NCBI RefSeq assembly: GCF_028858725.1
Contig: NC_084790.1
Span: forward strand, 85,437,506 to 85,501,505
From: Colius striatus
Lineage: Eukaryota; Chordata; Aves; Coliiformes; Coliidae
DNA: 64,000 nucleotides
Reading direction: 5' to 3'
Shown here piece after piece: positions 56,983-64,000 of this stretch. Below the pieces are notes generated by a model. The model saw nothing but the letters and a program-made list of their open reading frames with translations. It did not search any database and was not told where the DNA came from. Positions within the stretch are counted from its first letter, which is position 1; every line of letters starts with the position of its first letter. The position numbers and the translations under genes are program-made.

Positions 56983-57262
56983 TAGAACCATAGAATTGTT
57001 TTGGTAGGAAAAAACCTTGAGGATTATCATGACCAATCTCTCCCTTCGCCCTGCCAAGCCCACCACTAACCCATGGCTCTCAGCACCTCAGCTCCATGGC
57101 TTTGGGATCCCTCCAGGGCTGGGGACTCCCCAAGCTCCCTGGGCAGCCTGGCACAGGGGCCAACAACCCTCTCAGGGAAAAAGTTCTGCCTCGGCTTCAA
57201 TCTAAACCTCCCCTGATGCAACTTGAGGCCTTTTCCTCTTGTTACTCTGAAACCAACCCCAC
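56983..57262 (-). mobile_element. CR1 3' end, antisense
   Basis: Starts CATAGAACCATAGAATTG and continues through CTTCGCCCTGCCAAGCCCAC and GCTCCCTGGGCAGCCTGG. Related in structure to the copy in LIPG intron 6. Confidence 0.92.
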
Positions 57263-57547
57263 CTCGAACAACCTCTTGTGAGTTAGTTTTAGGGAGTGAT
57301 CTTGCACTGAAACTGTACCTCAAGTCACAATTTCAGTCAGAGCAACCAGGAGCAAGAGAGAAATGACCCATCTCTTATCTCATTGTAGGTGACCTTCTTC
57401 CATCAAGACACAATTCCTTGATGTAGTTGTTATCTGAACAGAGACTGATGTTACATTACAGGAGACTCACCAGGCAAGCAATGAAGCAGGGGAATACCCT
57501 GGCAAAATACATCCAAGCCGCCCTGGGAAGACATGACCTCCTCAGCA

Positions 57548-57655
57548 TGGGCTGATCTAGGTGGACCTGCTTCTGCAGGGGGGTTGGACTGGATGATCCC
57601 TAAAGGTCCCTTCCAATCCCTACCATTCTGTGATTCAATGAGTCTATGAGTCTGT
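57548..57655 (+). mobile_element. CR1 3' terminus, sense
   Basis: GGTTGGACTGGATGATCCC, AAAGGTCCCTTCCAATCCC and a drifting tail of ATTCTGTGATTC-like units. Confidence 0.93.
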
Positions 57656-60600
57656 GCAGCATCACCTTTGCAGCTGGAGTACTTCCCACGGATAAAAATC
57701 ATGTCACATTTTTGGTTAACCTGGGCTCATGTTTAAAAGCAAGTACAGGACTCCTGGCATAAATACAGTTCCAGCAAAAAGTAGAATTAAGAAGTGGTTT
57801 TCATTAGGTGGGTTGTTTTATAAATGCAGAGAAACATTGCAAAACATTGGGAAATAAAAACATGTTTGTACCAGGTGTTTTTAAAATGAATCCCAGGAAT
57901 AACACAGCTTTTATCCTGCACTTCACTGTTGACTGAGGTAAAAAAAGCCCTTCTGGTGACCCAGACTTTTCCCTGCTATGTCCTGGGCATAAAATCCTCC
58001 CTTCCCACAGGCAAACAAGGTTAGTCAGTTGGTCACACCACAGCCTATATGTATGTAGCTATTTTAAATACCCTCCAAATCATTTGGCAAATTATTCTGC
58101 GTGTTTTTTTCCCAAAGTACACAACTAATTTCCTGATTTTTAGTGGCACATCTATGACAAAGGTCTCTCATCTTTCCAGAAGACTTCCCTTCCCAGAGGA
58201 AACAGCACATACTGGGATCTACCCCCACCACTGCAACAGAAAAAAAAGAGTGACTTTAGAGTCAGAAAGCAAACAGCCTTTCTCTAAAACCAGTAGCTAA
58301 TTCAGCAGAGCTGATCATTCTTGGATGCTACTCCTCTTCATCCACAAGAATGAGCATTTGACTTGCTCAGACATTTAAAATAAGTTGCAATGAATCCCAC
58401 TGAAAACTCTCCTTAGAAATTAAACTGTTAATGGCACTCACACTAGGCTCACTGCAATCATGGGGTAGGGGGTGAGAAAAGGGAGGAAAACGAATCCAAA
58501 GGCCTCTCCATTCTCAAATTTTCACTCAAAAGGCTCTGACTTGAGCAAAAGCAGATTAAAACTAAGAGGCTGGAGAAATTACTGCTCCCAGCTGTCTGTC
58601 CTGCCTCGTTCCCCTCCAGCGTCCCCATATGTGTGACACAGACAGCCTGGCTCAAGCAACAGCTGTTAAACCACTGGAAATTTCACACAGATTTGGGATT
58701 TCTTTCATATGTGAAGTGTAAGCTGCAGCTGTTGAGCAGCTGCTCCATGGGAGCTTAACCACCCGTGCAGCAGAGATGGAGATCCTGGCAAGGAGGAGGA
58801 GAAGTACCTGAGGGCAGTGACAGCCAGAGCACCCACTCTGAATCTGTCTGTGTCCAGAAGCTTGGTCCTCAGTCCACATCAGATCCTCGTTGTGTCTCAG
58901 GGCTGTGCTCTTGGGGTCAATCTCTGAAAGGTCCCTGCTCCCTTGATTTGGTTCCCTGAAGAGATCAGGCTCTGGGTGCACAGACCTGGTGGCATCTAGC
59001 TCAAACCCAACTGGAAAGTGCAATGAGGAAAGGCTCTGACCTTGCAAACACGTCCCCAGTCTCTGCATCCTGGAAGTCCTCAAAGGATTCAACCACGAAA
59101 TATTTGGATAGAAAGATCTGCACGGCAATGAAATAACGGGATGTATCTGGGAGGAGTTAAGTGCCTAACTCTCTGCTGGTTGACTCTTTTGTTTGGTGAG
59201 GATCAATGTAACCCTTGGCTATGCCAAAGCCTGAAGCACTGGTGGCTGCTCAGCGTTTTTGAGACTCCACGTTGCACAGTCATGTGGGAGCTACAAGGAC
59301 CTCGTTCTCCTTTAAGCCTCATTAAAAGAAAACGTAGCTTTAGCATCTGGGGAATGCTGCCTTTAGACCTCAAAAGCCAGGCTGAAACAAAAGATTGTAT
59401 TGTTAAACCAAAGGGCCACTGCCACACTGGGAATGCAACGACCCAAGTGCCCCTCAACCAAAACAGAATCTGCAGTGCTGTTGCAGGGTCTGCTGGGATT
59501 TGTCCCAAACCTCCCAAGTTGCCAGCAGAGACCAGGAGCTACCCTAGGGGCTGCTGCTCACATAAGCTGGGCCACACTCATGTCTTGGAGTTGGCCTTTC
59601 CCTAGCCTCATCTCTATATGTTTCTATAAGGTGGAAAGAAGGTGCTGCAGTGAGATTCTCCTGGGATCCTCTGATAACTTTAACAGATTAAGTATGACCA
59701 TTGATTTATAGCATCAGTCTCTTGATCAGGAGCTGACAATTTGCCACCCGTGCCCAGAGAATATCTTAATTTTACAACAGTTCCCTCATTCACTCTACAA
59801 CAACACAGACAACCAAGCAGAACATCAGCAAAACCTCCCCTTAGAAAAAGCAATCAAATCATTTCTGTGTCCTATCCCTCATATAAAGAGAGTTCTGGTT
59901 CAGCCCGTTCCACCCACTATGTGTTTCCCATAGGAATGATCTTGTCCTCTCACCAGTCTCAATGAGGAATTACAAAACCCAATTGCTCGTTGCTTCGCTG
60001 TGTAAGTCGTTTCATTGATTACTACAGGTGAATTTACTTAAGCTGCTGCTACCCATTGAGTGAAACGCTCCAGCTCAGTTCCAGTGCTGATTCATCAGTG
60101 GCTTCTAATGACACTGAGAAAACCATGTACTGTTCACTGTCTAAAGCGCACAGCTATACCCCCCATCCTATTCTATGTCCACTTTCTTGTAAGCTGTGGT
60201 TTTGCTTCAGATGCTTTCCTAATTTCTTCACATTAAATTCATTAAGAGAAATTCAGGCTGTAGCTTTTAAGCAGCCACACATCCCACAACAGTTTCACTG
60301 TGGGTGCACATTACATATAACTGAAACATTTGCTCTGTTTTTTTAGTTCAAACCAGTCTTGGCTACAAGATATCTCACTGTCAACACTGGATTTCCAGGG
60401 TGGAAAATGCTGGTACTGACAGCACAACCCCCGTGAGAGCATCCAAACCTTGCACCCACACCTTGGATGACAGAGTAGAAGAGTTCCCACAGAGAAGCAG
60501 TGATGTTGGATGGATTGTTTCAACTTCGGAGTGGACATGGAGCAGAACCTCAGATCTACTCATCCTTGAATTTCCCCAGAGGTTTTGTACTTGTGTTACG

Positions 60601-61466
60601 GCCTTTGACACGCTCTCAAAACCAACAAGGCTGTTGAACTCCCACTGAGCAGCAACTGACAGAGGATGGCACTTTATTTTCCCAGGGGAAACAAAATCGT
60701 TAAAAATTCATTAATCCCTACACAAAAGACACATCATAACCAGAACACCCTCATCCCCAGTTACATCTACCTTACAGGTACTGTGATGGGAAAGAATAGA
60801 CCTGGAGATATCAGAGTGGGCAAAAACAACGCAAACTTCCAACTCGAGAGGCTATTTCCTTCACGCAGTATCATCTCTCCCTTCCTCTTAAAGCGATTCT
60901 CACAGCTTTGGAATCTCAAGAATGTGGAATCAGCTCTGATTTTATGTCTTCATTTTGGTTTTAGGTGGGAAACATCGCAATGCTAATTGACCTTTTTCAT
61001 CAGTGATCCTGAAATATGCCTACGTGACACTGCTGATAAAATCTGCGGGCAATGTTAGCTTTGGCAGGATGGCAGCTATCACTGGGGGCAGGGCAGTTGC
61101 ACAGGAGTACTGGGATCCTTCAGCCAGCAAAACGTATTCAGACAAATCCCATTTTCACTGAGCTGTATGGGAAGTTGCACTTGCAGTCCTTATCTCCATG
61201 GTGGGAAAGCATGTCCTGGAAAGTTTCGGCTGGAAAAGATGCAGTTGCAATGGTATCACATCGATGGTGCAGCGCAGAAGCATCTGCAGTGATATAGAAA
61301 AAGCTGGTAGTGATGGGAAATAAAAGGACTACACACGTTAGTTGAAGGGAGCAGAAAGATTTTCAGGTCTCTACACCAAAAGGAAGGACAAAAAGCAAAT
61401 GTGGCTGCACATTCATCTTGTGGGAACATTCACCTTGGTGGGGAGGCTCTTACCTTGGAGAGAGGA
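57656..61466. other. Intergenic DNA, no gene seen
   Basis: Nothing recognised. The longest frame (158 codons, - strand, 58652-59128) contains a possible donor but no reliable acceptor or partner exon. Confidence 0.42.
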
Positions 61467-61563
61467 TCATAGAATTATAGAATCACAGAATGTTAGGGGT
61501 TGGAAGGGACCTTCAGAGATCATCCGGTCCAACCCCCCTGCAGAAGCAGGTCAACCTAGATGA
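61467..61563 (-). mobile_element. CR1 3' terminus, antisense, very short
   Basis: Three tail units (TCATAGAATTATAGAATCAC) followed by GGGGTTGGAAGGGACCTTC and GCAGAAGCAGGTCAACCTAG. Under 100 bases. Confidence 0.93.
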
Positions 61564-62849
61564 AGGTGTCTCCTCAGCTGTCTGCAGTGAGGACCACTCA
61601 AGAGTTGAAGCAGGATAGTTGTGAATGCCCTCTAAGCTAGCAAGTTTTGCTCTAGGCTTTTGCAGCCAGCTAAGGGGTTAAATCAACACAGGAGCTGGTA
61701 AGGTTTATAGATATTGCACTAAACTACAGGCATTTGCAAGCTGACATCTTTTCCCACTGGAAGGTCTCACAGCATGTTCCAATCATCTTGGGGTCCAAGG
61801 GCAATCTCTCTCAGGTTTAGCAAAAGGAGGGTGTCCTGATCACTGCAGATCAGAACCTGGATTGAGGGAGAAAAAACAAAGGACTCTCAGCAGCTGAAGA
61901 CACATAACTGCAAATTAAGAACCAAGTGCCTTTTTGCAATGTTTGATTAACCCTGTGGGACAACGGTCACGGCAGATGATGGATCTGCATTTCTTGACAT
62001 CTTTAGCTCCAGACACAGCCTTTCTCAATAGTGTGCTTTAGCCAAATACAAATTATTGTGAATAATCATGAGAAACCAAAGAGGAACTGGATAATTTTCC
62101 TTTGCTGAAGAAGCCTTTGGCACTGTGAATCAGTCTGTCATTCAGTAGGAAGCACCGCTTAGTCAGCAATATAAGAAGGACTCTCTGAAGCATAGTCTGT
62201 CCTTTTCAGAGAAAGAAAACCCTTCTAAATCACATCTTGTTCTTCCTACTGTGCTAGCCAGCCCTGATCTTACTTGAGGGATGGCTTTGTCTGTTTCCAG
62301 TTCTGTCAGAATGTTTGTCGTCACCACACAGACAAGTTTTCAGTGATTGCCTGATGTTTTAATCTTTCCCCTGCAGAAGTCAGTGTCCTTCCAAGCTGAC
62401 TTCTCCTCTTGCTAAGGGCTGAGCAAGTGTGAGAGCAGCCTGTGACCTGAGCGTGCCAACAAAGACCTAGAGGCAGCAGAAAAGCCATGGAGCAACACAT
62501 TTAGTCTTCCATATGGGTAGAAAGGCGCTTGCAACTGGAATAATCTGACAGAGGTGCTCAGCAGGGCTCAGGTTGATCATCAGGAAGTCTCTGACAAGGA
62601 CAATCCATGGCACTTCTAAGAAGGTGGCCTCAAAACAAGGGGATGCAGCCCATGGAGATGGGGACTTCGGATCTACAGCCCTCCTTCTGCAAGGGCTGCA
62701 AAAGCTGTGAAGAAAAAAAAAGAAGCAGGCATTTGAGAAATTAAATCCATTTGGGTAGGAGGCTCAAACTGGAGTCACATCTCCCAGGATTTAGAAAAAC
62801 ATGTGTCTGTGTCCACACAGCATCGCCACCACAGCCGAAAGCTAACAGT

Positions 62850-63275
62850 TCAGGGGACTGGAACATCTTTCATACGAGGAAAGGCTGCGGGAACTGGGGC
62901 TGTTTCGTCTGGAGAAGAGGAGACTGAGGGGAGATGTCGTTAACATTTATAAATATCTAAAGGATGGGTGTCAGGAGGTTGGGACATCCCTCTTTTCTAT
63001 AGTAGTAACAGGACAAGGGGTGATGGGATGAAGCTGGAACACAAAAAGTTCCACTTAAACATAAGAAAAAACTATTTCACCATGAGAGTGAGGGAGCCCT
63101 GGCCCAGGCTGCCCAGGGAGGGTGTGGAGGCTCCTTCCTTGGAGGGCTTCAAGACCCGCCTGGACACGTTCCTGTGTGACCTGATCTAGGTGACCCTGCT
63201 TCTGCAGGGGGATTGGACTAGATGATCTCTGAAGGTCCCTTCCAACCCCACCATTCTGTGATTCTATGATTCTAA
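62850..63275 (+). mobile_element. CR1 3' end, sense, little diverged
   Basis: About 425 bases from GGGACTGGAACATCTTTCAT to three tail units (ATTCTGTGATTCTATGATTC). The final 73 codons of a frame remain open. It is nearly identical over its last 300 bases to the copy at 45545-45858, so both are from one recently active subfamily. Confidence 0.96.
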
Positions 63276-64000
63276 CAGCCACCACGCTGGAAGGAGATGC
63301 TCTGTGCTAGAAGGTGTTTGCCTGTCAGCAAATCCTTGGAGAAATTCAGGACAGTCTATTTTTTCCCAAGTACAACGTGAGGTTTTGTTCTGGCTCCTAG
63401 TAAGGATAAAGTGAGAAAAGTGAAGGGAAGTGCCAGCTTTAGGTGATTTTTTTTTATTTCATTCTTAGAGTTGTACGTGTAAAGACCATTTGCTTAACAG
63501 CCTGCATCGTAGGGTTTCCCTTCCATCTGAAGGCTCCTCATAGACACCTTGCAATAATTTTGTGCTTATGAAATTGCTCCAACCTCTGCAGCTCAGCTCT
63601 CCTTCGAACAATGCATTCTCTGTGAGTCCCTGAATAGAAAACATCAGCCCATAGTGATAGAGCTCCAGTTAGCGCCCAGCCCTAGACATGGGATAAATGT
63701 GCTTTTCAGTGTGTACTTGGGAAAGAAAAAAAATGTCTTTTAATGCTCACACAGTACTCCTTTTAAAATGCTAACGCCACTTACAGCTATTGATAGGAAG
63801 AAGTTGGACTAATCTTAGCAAGAGGTTCCCATGACCTTTCAGTTATCTGCCATACTGCAACTATTCTTAAAATTATCTTTGCAGGGAAAACAATGCAAAA
63901 TATACCAAAGGATTTACAGCAGACAAACCACTACTTGTTAAGAAGCCAAAATATTATAAGAAGAGATTTCTTTTTGGTGTCTTTATGGAGCTAGTACCCG
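63276..64000. other. Intergenic DNA, no gene seen
   Basis: AT-rich sequence with no recognised feature up to the window edge. Confidence 0.45.

Noticed and set aside
58652..59128. 158-codon - strand frame with a possible CAG|GTACTT donor
   Set aside because: Protein-like composition, but the acceptor is weak and no partner exon in phase was found. Frames of this length occur by chance elsewhere in the window.
13806..64000. Neighbouring genes expected from mammalian order (ACAA2, MYO5B downstream; RPL17 upstream)
   Set aside because: I looked for their characteristic protein segments on both strands and saw none. They probably lie outside the window.

Overview
This window is vertebrate genomic DNA, almost certainly from a bird. 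The interspersed repeats are nearly all CR1 non-LTR retrotransposons, at least 20 pieces in both orientations, most ending in the ATTCTATGA-type 3' tail. No L1 or Alu-like repeats were seen, and the one clear gene is compact. The species cannot be named from the sequence.

The only gene I can assign is LIPG, endothelial lipase, on the + strand. A G-rich 60-bp minisatellite (about 3.0-3.56 kb) leads into a CpG-island promoter with a perfect CRE and a CCAAT box. Ten coding exons follow between 3865 and 12148. They join in frame at every junction to give 506 residues: signal peptide, alpha/beta-hydrolase lipase domain with its Ser/Asp/His triad and lid, a convertase site, and a C-terminal PLAT domain. 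Intron 4 uses a GC donor. The 3' UTR runs to a poly(A) signal at 13782, and an antisense CR1 fragment lies inside it. Two introns also carry antisense CR1 copies.

From about 13.8 kb to the end I recognise no known gene. The region holds CR1 copies, a 340-bp homopurine pentanucleotide tract beside a CR1 at 33.2-33.5 kb, a short near-perfect inverted repeat at 27.4-27.5 kb, small tandem duplications, a 20-base C run and an RFX-type palindrome at 56.15 kb. In mammals LIPG is followed by a long gene-poor interval before ACAA2 (18q21 in human, an order largely kept on the avian Z), so an intergenic reading is plausible. That placement is inference.

Within this gene-poor part, several short open segments have good splice signals and join in a consistent phase. 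The best is a - strand chain from 31.7 to 17.2 kb. A second is a three-exon + strand chain at 34.8-36.4 kb. They resemble no protein I know. Because random open frames are common in DNA of this composition, they are given as low-confidence candidates for transcript and conservation checks.
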